Source: Pseudevernia furfuracea
Taxonomy: Eukaryota > Ascomycota > Lecanoromycetes > Lecanorales > Parmeliaceae
NCBI GenBank assembly: GCA_022315425.1
Contig: JAIUPT010000031.1
Span: forward strand, 744,001-808,000
DNA: 64,000 bases
Direction of reading: 5' to 3'
The notes below the pieces were generated by a model, which was given only the letters and a program-made list of their open reading frames with translations, made no database searches and had not been told where the DNA came from. A program made the position numbers and the translations under genes. Positions 32,581 to 43,676 of the stretch are shown piece after piece (position 1 is the stretch's first letter; each line of letters opens with the position of its first letter).

Positions 32581-34715
32581 ATGACGAGCATGGATAGAGT
32601 CGTCGATGCGACAGAAGGTAGGTCGTCTTTTTTTGGTCGACGTACATGCCTTGGGTCATCATGCGTTAATCTCTTTTCTTCGCATACTGGGCGTGTGTCT
32701 CACCGCTTTCCAATTTAGTCAGGAAGCATGCCAGCGTTGAAAGCTGTTGGGTAGGATATGTCTCCTATCGACCATGAAGACAGCCTCTTCTGACTGTATT
32801 GATGCGGCAGGTGATCCTCTACGGCAACGTCTACGATGTAACACTATCTCCCCTTTCTTACCCTTTGGATCAGATCCCAACGTACCGTACAAAATTTAGG
32901 TCACAAAATTCCTCCCACGACATCCAGGAGGCAGCAAGATTGTATGTTACCTTTGTTTCCGCATCAATGCTCGAGGCCTTTAATAATGCACAGATCTTGG
33001 GACTTGCTGGTAAAAACGCCACTGAAGAGTATGATGTATGTATAGTTTCTCTATCTTGATTCTGCCGCTTCTAATTTTATTTACAGCCTGTACATCCTCC
33101 AGGCACGCTGGAAGAATACCTTTCAAACGAGGACAAATTGGGAACAATTGAACCTGACACCCTGTCAAAGAAGGAGACGGAGAAGGAGGAAAGAAGTCTT
33201 GAGGATGAACCACCGCCCCTTGACAGCCTACTGAACCTGGACGAGATTGAAGAGGTTGCAACTAGACGACTTAGTCGAAAAGCGTGGGCTTATTACTATA
33301 GCGCTGGGGACGACCTTATATCGAAGCGATTGAACAACGAAGTGTATCGGTCGATACTCCTCCGGCCTCGAGTATTCGTTGATTGTGAGCATTGTGATCC
33401 CTCGACCACTATCATGGGATGCAAGGTTGGCTTGCCAATATTCGTCTCACCGGCAGCCATGGCTAGATTGGCGGAGTATTACCCGACCCCTCCTCTTGTT
33501 TGAATTTTTCCATGACAGTAAGTATTTGACTAACGTCAGTCTCCTCAGTCCCGCTGGAGAAGCCGGCATTGCTCGGGCTTGCTCTCGATTCACAGCGCTC
33601 CAGATAATCTCTAACAATGCCTCGATGACGCCGGAGCAAATCGTGGTTGATGCCGAGCCTGGACAGGCTTTCGGCTGGCAGATGTATTGCCAGACAGATC
33701 GTAAGAAGAGTGAGGATATGCTTGCTCGAATCAACGCCATCCCTAACGTTAAATTCCTCTGTCTTACACTTGATGCCCCCGTTCCGGGCAAGCGAGAGGA
33801 TGACGAAAGATCCAAAAACGTGGGGTCGTCCCTTCCAGTCACGTCAGCAGTTGAATCGGGCTCTGCCAGCAAAGGAACTTCAGGGGGTATCGGTAAATCG
33901 CTGTTCGCAGGCACTTCGCCCAGCTTGACTTGGAAAAACACGCTGCCTTGGCTGGCTGAGCACACGAAACTGCCAATACTTCTCAAAGCTATTCAGACTC
34001 ACGAGGACGCCTACCTGGCATCATTACATGCTCCACGTATCAAAGGCATTCTTTTGTCCAATCATGGCGGCAGGCCAGCTGATACTGCGCCGCCTGCAAT
34101 CCATACGCTATTAGAGATACGCAAATACTGCCCAGAGGTCTTGCAGAAGGTCGAAGTGCTTGTAGATGGCGGTATCAGAAGAGGGACAGATGTCGTCAAA
34201 GCTCTTTGCCTTGGGGCTAAGGGGGTATGTGCCTTTGCGGGAAAAGGTTTCCCTTGTTGTGGTCCCTCTTACGAGTCGCGAGACATGCTCCGCGAGCAAA
34301 AGGCTTTCTGAAATCCCTTAGGGCTGTCTCATTGCTCGTATTTTGCCTTGAAGAAGGAATGCTGACTCCGAATTGTTTCCAGGTCGGTATTGGAAGAGCT
34401 GTATTATTTGGATTAGCAGCAGGTGGTGTTGCAGGTGTTGAGCGGACTCTAGAGAGTAAGACACCGAAGAACGAGTGCTTTCAGCGATTGCTGACGCCTT
34501 GAAAGTACTAGACGAAGAACTACAGACTGCAATGCGGCTTTCAGGAGCCAACACTATAGATCAACTTGGTACCCAAAATGTAGGTCTCCCACCTTTCACT
34601 GTACAATTCAGACTGAAATTCCATCGACCATCAGATCAACACCAGAGCTTTGGAGCAACAGATATATGACGGACCAGCTGGCTTTGAGAAATTGCATATA
34701 TCGTCGAAGCTATGA
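32581..34715 (+). CDS. Cytochrome b5-FMN hydroxy-acid dehydrogenase (cytochrome b2-like)
   Basis: Family members oxidise L-lactate or another L-2-hydroxy acid with FMN and pass electrons to a fused b5 haem. Exons: 32581-32617, 32719-32750, 32811-32837, 32900-32941, 32994-33035, 33087-33475, 33549-34224, 34383-34455, 34506-34579, 34635-34715; 490 residues, all phases agree. The b5 domain covers residues about 8-75, with haem ligands H40 (PRHPGG) and H63 (PVHPPG). The FMN domain starts about residue 100. It keeps LPIFVSPAAMARLADPAGE, LCLTLDAPVPGKRE, the catalytic His about 362 in LLSNHGGR, and the phosphate-binding VDGGIRRGTDVVKALCLGAK. The protein starts MTSMDRVVDATEV, directly at the b5 domain, with no cleavable mitochondrial leader as in yeast Cyb2. 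Substrate cannot be decided from sequence. Confidence 0.9.
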
Positions 34716-37167
34716 ATGTAGCTGTTCAGCACAGTATTGCGGCTTCCATGAAAACATAAACTTTAGAAAAGCGTCACCGTTCGATTTTTTATCAGGTGTA
34801 TGGCATAGATCAGTTACGACCGTCAAAATCTCGAGGTACATTGTCCACGTGTCGCGTCAGTGTTGGCTTCTTGACGTATCCGTGACGACCATGACTGGCA
34901 CAAGACCCTATCCTATAACAACCTTTTGCTTCGACTGCTTCTCGACTTTGTCAAGGAATCTTTTCGTAGCCGTCCAGAAGCGGTCTTCATTGCACCCTAT
35001 CAAAGTTGTCTTCTACCATAGATACAAGCCGAGGAATGATAAATTCCTACATCACTGCGATGTCTAGTCTACCTCACATCAAGAAGAGTCGGCCGACTTG
35101 ATATTTAGTGTTTTGCTCCATCGGGTGCGGACAGTTTCGGTGTGAGCGATGCTCCTATCACTCTGACTGCAGATGTTTTAATCTTGCAACTCTGATACAT
35201 CATGGCCAATACTGATGTCTGAGCTAGCAGTATCTGGCTCTCGGAGGACCTGACGAGCTCGACACAGGGAGAAGTGAGTTCCGAGTACCTTATGCGTGCC
35301 ACAATAGACACACCTGCTGAATCGCGACGAAGATCCGAGAATTTCATCATTCGCTGCTGCGTGACCGGTCGAAGCGGCCATCTAGGACCGATTTGCTCAG
35401 ATGACACGGAATACTCAATCGGCTCCTAAGGAGATCCTACTACCATGGGACAGACTGCTCGCTTCCTTTACGGGAGACTCAAGGACAGATCGCGTAGATA
35501 TTAAAGGGCAGATGGCTTCTTCAACCCGCGACGTGGAAAAAGTCATTGCCAAGACTTCACGATCCAGGGCCACATTCCTTACCGCCGGCGGTGAAAGTCC
35601 TCAGATGAATTTGTTGATCAGCAAACTCTTTAGGAATTAGCATAGCACGGCATGAAGCTCATCTCTGCGAGTTTTGTTCGGTGTCGCGGAAGTACCTAGG
35701 GTCCATCCTGACCTAATCCGTGAAGCCCAGGCAGATAGCTTGGCCTTACTCATGGCAGCTACCACGCCGAGTAAACTGTGCGATAACCGGGAGTGCGGAG
35801 GCCCATCACTTATCCTTGACATGAATCGGTTGTGCTGCGACTGACCACGCCAGACGCAAATGCCCGTGCACATGCATCAGATGTGGCACCTCTCGTCATC
35901 ATGTTTCTAGTTGTGTGAGCACAAGAAGAGACCTGGGTTGGCTGACAGTGTTTTTCTTCGTCTCTATTCAGACCAGCTGCTGGCCATATGTCGGATCCAC
36001 CACGGTTGCTGCGGGAATGGCTCGCCAGCAGCCCTTCCGGCTACAATGCAGTCCAGGAACCGATTTCGAGGTGCTTCTCTGCCACCAGATGATGATCGAC
36101 GGTTGTCTTCGAAGCGAGGGAGGGAGAGGCAGATTGGCTCATTCGGCAGAGGTGGTAGGTCGCAGTTGTTGGTTGCGAGACCTACTGAGGGCGTGATCGC
36201 TATTTTGTTGGCAGGATGACAAGGAATGACGTGCCAGGATGAAAGGTTTCCAGCCATTCGAAGTCAGTGTTAGAACGTGATGCATGCCAATTCCATCGGA
36301 GAGCCGCCTGCCTACGCAGAACAAACGCAATAGCCCAACCGAGCCCTGCAATTACTTACACCTACAGGGCTGGCGGGCAAAGAGAGTCTTCACACTGTGC
36401 AACTTCCTCGAATGCCAGCATCCGCAATACCCCGGGTCTTATCGAGCTTTTGATCGCGAACATCATCCCGAGGCGAGGAAATTAAGAAACTTCAGCACTA
36501 CCTTAGCAATTGCAAATTTGCAATATTCGCACCGCTCGAGTACTCACACGTGACATGCATAGCATCGAAACCACAAAATTGCAAAAAAGATCGAGTTGCT
36601 GGCTGGACAGCTTTACGAAAGACTAATCTCGAAACGAGGCTTTTTCTACTATTCTGCATCAGCACCGGCATCGGCCTAAGCTATCGCCTGAAAGGAACGT
36701 GCCACACGCTACACCCTCCGGGCGGAGGACCGGGGGGAGTGACATTAAACAGTATGAAACGATGTCATGAGTTCCTCCACTCCTTTCCTTGCATCGTAGA
36801 CATGTAGCTTTCACCCATTTTCGTACACACAGCAGTGTTGCTGTATTGAAGCCCAATGGCGATGATGGTAAAGCTTGATCGTTGATGGTGACTCGTTGCT
36901 TAGACATTAATTTCTATGGCTTCTTGGACGGGTGAGATGCACCAGGTGTATCTAGGTGCATTGTACAGGTTTGAACATATGAAGTCACACAGGGACGCTC
37001 GTCGCCATTGTAACCGGCTGCATAGACGGATCTTGGCCAACGATTCGGAAGATTTCATACGAAGCTGCTCTTCTTGCGATTGTCACGGGTACTTCTTTGC
37101 ACACATTTATTTAAGATAGCTAAAAGCGATTCTTCAATTCGAAGCGAGAAGAGCACAGCTTCCGGCT
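34716..37167. other. 2.4-kb gap with no recognised gene
   Basis: Many short overlapping open frames occur on both strands (34666-35067 +, 35401-35640 +, 35637-35873 -, 35911-36219 +, 35964-36257 -, 36284-36553 +), none with a known motif or a convincing intron chain. Base composition is like the neighbouring genes, not like the AT-rich repeat block. A decayed gene around 35400-36250 is possible. Confidence 0.45.
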
Positions 37168-38564
37168 TTAAACGTGTACGTCCTGGCTACTAACAAGTGT
37201 TTGGCAATCATCGTCGGCAACCCATTGCCATGCAAGATGGCGCCAATTGAGCTCCTGTCGCCAGAACAAGCCATAACCCAAACCTTGGTCGTCAATGTTG
37301 ATGTCGAAATCACTGTTGTTTTGTGAGACTGCAGTAAGACCTCCAGTACGTAGCATGCGTTGCGCAAAGACGACCTTGGAAAATCTCGAATGCAAGATTG
37401 CCATCGAGCACATGACACACGGTTCGTGAGTGATGTACAGCTCTAGATCGAGGCAAAGATATCCGTCGCGTGCCACTGTAGAAGTAATGTACACGTCCCT
37501 CTCCAGTGGAGTCAGCGGGCGGTCTGTGTCAAGTTTCGATTCTTCAGAGTCACATTCACCAGCCTGTCCCTTGTGTAGCGGGGCTCGTCGCTTCCTTGCT
37601 ACCATGCCAATTGCTCTCATAATAGCATGAGCCGTGACGTTCCCATTCCGTTGCCTTTCAGCTTTGTCGATGTGGTGCCAACGTGCGTCACCAGCTACCG
37701 CAACGACGAAGGCACCTTCGCCTCCGCTACGATCAACAATGACGGCTCCGATGGGCTCTCCTTTAGCAGCCAATGAGACTTCCTCCCCAGCGCGCCTTGC
37801 CAGTCTCATACATCTTCCGGCGCGACTGCGTACATCTTCCAGAGCACGGGATACCAGAGCGGGGTGTGGACCGAATAAATTGCCACCCTTGTAGACCGTT
37901 GGCCAGTATTCTCGGCTCCAATCCTTCGCTTGCTTTTCTGATGAAGGCGGATACAGAGGCACTGGTATGATACGGAGATGTGGCTCGAGATTGCTGCCTA
38001 GAGGAGGTTCTCCTGACGAGAAGATTGTGTGGAGTCCTTCACCGGTTATCACTGATGTTGGGCAGACAAGGTAATGTAAGACAGGCTGTTGCGAAGCTTC
38101 AGCAGGGCCATTGACAGCTAGGAATCTGGCGCTCTGGTAGCCATTAGGTACACTGTCATTGTTGTTCACTGGTAATTTGGACGAGCTTGCAAGCTCAGTT
38201 GCAGGGTTGGTAAAATCTGGGATCTCTCCAAGGCGCCTCAGGCACGTGGGCAGGTGCTCTGGCTTAACAAATCTTCTCAGGTGCTGTAGGCTCGCAGCGG
38301 TGGCATCTTCAGTGGCAGCTTTGACGAGCCTGGATTATAAATTAGTCAGGTCACGTATAAGGCTTTTAGAAGCAGGTACTTCAAGACTGTGCTGGCGGAT
38401 TTGAGAGGGATGGTAGCGACAAAGACCTTGATGGTTTGGCAGCTATATTGTAACTCGACCTTGGTAGGAAGTGAGACGAGGCGTCCTTGTTCATCGGGGT
38501 GTACATCACATAACACATTGACAGATTGAGATGGGTAGGCGGTTGAGCTCGACGGAGAGCCCAT
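37168..38564 (-). CDS. TAD3: tRNA-specific adenosine deaminase subunit Tad3
   Basis: Tad3 is the structural partner of Tad2; the heterodimer converts A34 to inosine in tRNA anticodons. Exons on the - strand: 38564-38380 and 38329-37168, one 50-bp intron, 448 residues. The N-terminal half carries the conserved LQHLRRFVKPEHLP block (just after the intron) and the deaminase domain lies at about 245-430. The zinc ligands are H296 (THIS-family motif VTAHAIMRA) and C366/C369 (HEPCVMCSMAILHSR). The usual catalytic Glu of HAE is Ile here, which is the mark of the inactive Tad3-type subunit and not of Tad2. The C-terminal segment GLGYGLFWRQELNWRHLAW resembles the Tad3 ending. Confidence 0.92.
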
Positions 38565-39124
38565 TCAACGGCATGGAGCAGCAAACATTGAAATTCCCGA
38601 GGTAATGGCAGCTGTTGTGACGGAAAAAGGTCAAAGGTTTGACACCATTAAGGAGAGCTCTGTTGCTGCACACTACAAATTCAACAGTCTAGCATGAAAG
38701 TGCATCTTTGCCGGAACTGACCTACAGTGAGACATTGGAGAGGTTTGGGGGAAGGATAATCGTTTCGCCGCTCCGTCCACCCCGCTTGTCTAGCCAATCA
38801 TAATGACCGAGCTGACCTTCCTCATGGAGAGTAGTCGAGTAGTAGGTATCAACACGCTTTAGATGGCCTGATGCCGGGCAAGAACGACCTTCCGTATTAG
38901 CTAGACCGCAGATCCTGCATCCCGGAGCACGGGCTATGTCGTCTCAACAGCTTATGGTTGGTGCAGAAGGAAGGCATATTTCCCTCACAGGAACAGTGCC
39001 CGTCGGTGCCATCCCTAGAGTACTCCACTGTGCTGTCAATGCTTGAACATATATAGGTAGGGTCGTAGCCTCGAACCCTTTCACTCTCTTGTGCATTATT
39101 ACGCAAACATTTTATCCTGCAATC
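38565..39124. other. Divergent promoter between TAD3 and the carboxypeptidase gene
   Basis: The 560-bp space separates a - strand and a + strand start. A candidate TATA-like stretch (ATATATAG at 39048-39055) lies about 70 bases before the carboxypeptidase ATG. No other gene is seen. Confidence 0.5.
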
Positions 39125-42100
39125 ATGTTCCTTCCAACGGCTATTACTTTCTTGCTCTTTGGAGCAGCCCTCACCCAATTCGTATCTCCACCCACCGACC
39201 TAACGACTACAACAGGACATGGCTTTCAAGTCCGCTATAAGCAAGTTCCACCCGGAATATGCGAGCAGAGACCAGACTTGAAAAGCTACACGTAAGTTAT
39301 CTTTCCCCAGCCGTTCCTTTTTAGTTCGTACTGCGTATCAATTAAAGACTTGTTGCAGGAGTGAAGCACTCATGGCTATGATTGCTTCCATAGAGGACGT
39401 ACTGACTTTAAAACAGGGGTTATGTAGACATTTCCCCAGACACGCATATATTTGTAAGCATGCCTGCGGAATGGTCTTCCCCCAATGTATAGCACTGCTC
39501 CGGTCGGAGGACCACATAAACGAGCTCAAATCAAGTTTTCCTTTCTTCTTTCTCTCCTAAGTTATCTCGAGTAAATTGCGTGCCATACTGAAAGGGCAAT
39601 CTGACCCAATAATTGCGCAGTGGTGGTTCTTTGAGGTTAGGAGAGGTGAATATAAGTCGAGACTTAAATATAAGAAATGCTATAACTTCTATAGGTGACC
39701 CTACCAAAGCGCCTTTGACATCTTGGTAATGAACCACCTGAAGTTCAACTCACACACACACACTAATATATTGAAGGATCAACGGAGGTCCCGGCAGCTC
39801 TAGCATGATAGGACTTTTTCAAGAGCAGGGACCCTGTCGTATTAACTCGACTGGAAATGTCGTCAACAATCCATATGCATGGACTGAGGCCAGCAACATG
39901 ATCTTCATTGATCAACCGGCTCAAGTGGGCTTCTCGTACTCCGTTCCAGTGCCTGGTATGTTTAGTCACAAGGCTGGCTCGGTTTCATACACTTGCCTCG
40001 TTGACTTGTCAATTTACGCAGTCCCTGATATAAAATAAAGATGCTGACTCGTAACATTGCATAGGTTATATCAGTCCCGACGACGGATCCGTTGTTGTTT
40101 TGCCGAACGGCACTTGTCCCAGCAACAACATCACACAAGGCACGTGCGGGACATACTCAAATCCTAATGTCACAGACACGCCCAATACAACTTCAGCCGC
40201 AGCGTTCGCTTTCTGGGCCACTTTGCAGGGATTCATGGGGGCCTTCCCTCAATATTCGAGAGAGACTTTCCATTTTTCCACAGGTACGTGTTGTCCGTTG
40301 TCCAGTGCCATTTCCAGACTGCTGACACCGATTTCTTGCCCAGAGAGCTATGGTGGACACTACGGGCCGGTTTTCAACGAATACATCGAAAGTCAAAACG
40401 CCAAAGCTATTCCCAGTGCGCGTAACATCAGCCTCGAGACCGTACTCATTGGCAATGGGTGGTACAATCCTTTGATCCAGGTGAGCTCCTCGCAAACATA
40501 CTCCTAATGAGAACGAAATGATTTACCGTACGCAGTATCAAGCATACTATAATTTTACGGTTAGACGTCCTTCCTAAAAGTAAAAAAGTAGGTGTCTAAC
40601 AAGATGCAGGTGTATCCGGGGAACACGTACAGTCTCCGTTTGGAAATTTATGCCCTTGACAAGGCTCTTGGTCAATACATGCTGATGGCGCTTAGGTATG
40701 ACTACTCTCCATACAACGACACTATCGCTGCCGAGGTGTACGACAATCTCTATGTACGTATCTTCGGCGTGCATTTCTTTATCGGACCACAATTGGAGTC
40801 TTGAGAGATGTCTCCGGAGTTTCTACTCTATAGACACGTTCCAAGGCTCAATATGCCCCCTCAAATGGGCAATACTGACTTTGAGAAAGGGGACGGGTAA
40901 TTGCGTCGACCAATGTAAGCCCTTTTTCATAGAAAGAAATCGTTTACTTGGTACCGCTGTATGAAGTTGTAAGAGAGCTTCTTGGAGGGTTTTGAATATT
41001 TTTGCAAATTTCATTTAATTATCTCATCAGTCTCATCATCCGTATATTTTCGACACAAGAAACACTGACTGGTAGTCTAGTAAATGAATGCGCCGCTACG
41101 GGAAGCAACGTCATATGTTCGGCCGCAGACAATTACTGTGCGGACAATGTCGAGTCAATCTACGATGAGGTCCTGAATCGAGACGAGGATGACATCCGAG
41201 AACTTAAGCCTGATCCGTAAGCCGATCCAGTCCTCAGCGCCAATTTTCTCACATTCTTGGACAACGAGACGTCTAATGCCTTGATGAACAGTTTCCCCCC
41301 ACTATTCTACGTGGCGTACTTGAACACGCCAATAGTACAATCGGCCATTGGTGCATTCCAAAACTATACAGAATACTCAGCAGCAGTGGGGGATGCATTT
41401 AATACAACGGGTGATGATGGAAGGGAAGACGGGACCGTGGCAGACATGCTAGAACTGTTAGAACAAGGTATCACGGTACGTTTGCCTACTTCTATGTATC
41501 AGCCAAGTCTTACTCCCAGCAGGTCATGATGTATACTGGGGATGCAGACTATAACTGTATAGCTCACCCAGTTGTTTGCCACGGTGTTGCTGCGCAAGGT
41601 CAACAGTGCTGATCAGTCAATAGGCAATTGGCTGGGTGGTGAAGTGGTCAGTAACGAAATAGGCCAGCCAGGCTTCAACTGCAGCGGCTACACCAACATC
41701 TCAACGTCTGATGGCATTGTTCACGGCCAAGTCAAACAGAGCGGCGCCTTTAGTTTCGTAAGAATTTACGAGAGCGGACATGTGAGTATTGTCGAAGTCC
41801 AAACCTACCCTTTTGGACCAATACTTGAGCATGGATACACATGTCGGGAGTGTTCGCTCTAAGACGTGTTTCTTGGCTCAGACTCCCATCTCGATTAGGC
41901 AATGCTGATTCCGAGATCTGTATCCAGGAGGTACCATTTTATCAGCCAGAGATAGCATTAGCTATCTTTGAAAGGGCGATAGCAGGATTGGACATCGCTA
42001 CGGGTTTGGTCAATGTGACTAGTGGCTACCGAACAGTTGGGACACCCACAAGTGACTACAGGGAGGGTAACGCTACCGTTCAATTTGAAGTCGTCAATAC

Positions 42101-42221
42101 CAACACGACGTATAACACCTCTACCAACGAACCGAATCCGTCTTCCAAAAAGGGTCGTTTTGCGACGAGGCAAGGCGAGCAGTTGCAATTTGGAAAGGTC
42201 TTAAAGCCGGTGAAGCTATGA
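39125..42221 (+). CDS. Secreted serine carboxypeptidase (S10, carboxypeptidase S1-like)
   Basis: The product should release C-terminal residues from peptides in acid surroundings outside the cell. Sixteen exons: 39125-39291, 39417-39453, 39621-39645, 39695-39725, 39777-39955, 40065-40283, 40344-40480, 40536-40559, 40610-40626, 40696-40753, 40890-40914, 41081-41216, 41292-41475, 41523-41556, 41624-41781, 41928-42221; 574 residues, every phase closes. A signal peptide (MFLPTAITFLLFGAALTQF) starts it. NGGPGSSS (about 89-96) is the substrate-binding/oxyanion motif. The catalytic triad is Ser about 221 (ESYGGHYGP), Asp about 422 (GDADYNCNW) and His about 477 (ESGHEVP). Numerous N-x-S/T sites fit secretion. 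The number of introns is high, and the 69-bp one at 40627-40695 is stop-free in frame. Confidence 0.92.
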
Positions 42222-43676
42222 GTAGACTGTAAAGAGGTTGAGGGTTGGCACAATGGCAAGACTCAGTGGCAGTACTAGAGACCGCTCGGCGACCGTGCGT
42301 TGCTTCAAATAGACCATTATCAGTGAAGAAGCTAGGACACACTCGTCCCTTTTGATGGATAAAGGGGGCTAAATTACCGGAATGCTTGCCCCTTCATATT
42401 ATGCCATTTCCCCCCAAAAGCCCCCTTTGCACCAAAGACCTGGGAATAATAAAGGTCTTCCTCTGGGCGCAGTATCCATCCTTGGCCCTACTTTAGCAAA
42501 GACCAAGAAAGATTGCTTCGGTTGATTGGTCAAGAATTGTAGATTCTTTTGCTTAGCGAGCTCAGGATTATACACGTACCTCTCTCTACTCTAATCCGTA
42601 CAGTAGTAAACGTCCATTGCTGTCGATGATTACCCCCCGAGTCCCCGTCACGCTTGTGGGTCTTTGATCACTACAATGGCGGCCTCAAGCTGCTTAAAAG
42701 AGGCGAGGGAGGCGTCGACGAGAAGAGCTGGAACAGGTGGAGGCAATTGCTGGCTGCTATTGAGAAAGTAGTAGCATTAAAGAGACTACAAGCGAAAATG
42801 GGGTTTACCCTCCCATCTATCAGAGGTAGTAAGCATTGATTCGGTGCCAAATGAGACCGAAAGCTGATCGTCTCACGTTGCAGCGCGGACAACACCGCCC
42901 AAAGTGAGTTGGCGAAAGCAATGCGACAAAGCAAAGGCGTCCCATGAAACAAGATCTTAGGGTCCAGAGCCATGACAGTCGTAGAATATATAATGTCTTT
43001 CCGAAAGAGAAAATTCTCAATATCGTCCTTACACGTGGCGAACATAAACTTGACGAACGAAACAAATCGTAGCTCTCAATCATAAAACACTCCCACCTCA
43101 GCCATTTTTGAGTACAGTGTCAACAGTAACCGCTGTACATCCACTGCAAACGTAGTCATACCTGAAATCCTCTCAACGTCTTATGCTAGAATGTTTCAAA
43201 CCAAACGCCTCGACCTCATTTGCCTTTTATCTTTTATGCGAGTCTCGTATTTCGGATAATGCCAAGGTTTCAGATAGCGCTAAAGTAGCGTTCTTCTCCA
43301 CGTTTGCGCGAACTATGAGTTGCGTAGGCAGGCTCCGATCTATCACACTCCTTCTCATCATGCTATCCTGAATCATTTTGCTCCGTGCTCTGTTAGCGTT
43401 GCGTCTTCTATCTTGCCATTCTCTGGTTTTCTAATATCGCGATGTAATGACAATTGACTGTCCGTGAAACTCTGAAAGTGGGGAGCTGCGATTGCGGAGA
43501 AGGCGACATCCAGGAAAACTCGAAGACTGCCTATTTGAGGACACCATTTTGAACCCGCCCGTTTCAACCCAACGGCTCAATAACTTAAGGAAGCATAGAA
43601 TTATCAAGAGACGGACTACAAGGACTGCATCTGTCGCGACTTTGGTGAGCCAAACGACCACGTCCTCCGCACACTA
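42222..43676. other. Intergenic between the carboxypeptidase and MGA2-like genes
   Basis: No recognised gene. Short frames at 42654-42839 (+) and 42671-43045 (-) overlap and lack family features. The right part (about 43180-43676) is the probable leader of the IPT-ankyrin gene. Confidence 0.45.

Noticed and set aside
34456..34484. A 29-bp GT-AG intron in the hydroxy-acid dehydrogenase gene
   Set aside because: It keeps the frame but is too short for a spliceosomal intron. Using the acceptor at 34505 gives a 50-bp intron with a GCTGAC branch site and restores the conserved RTLEILDEELQTAMRL.
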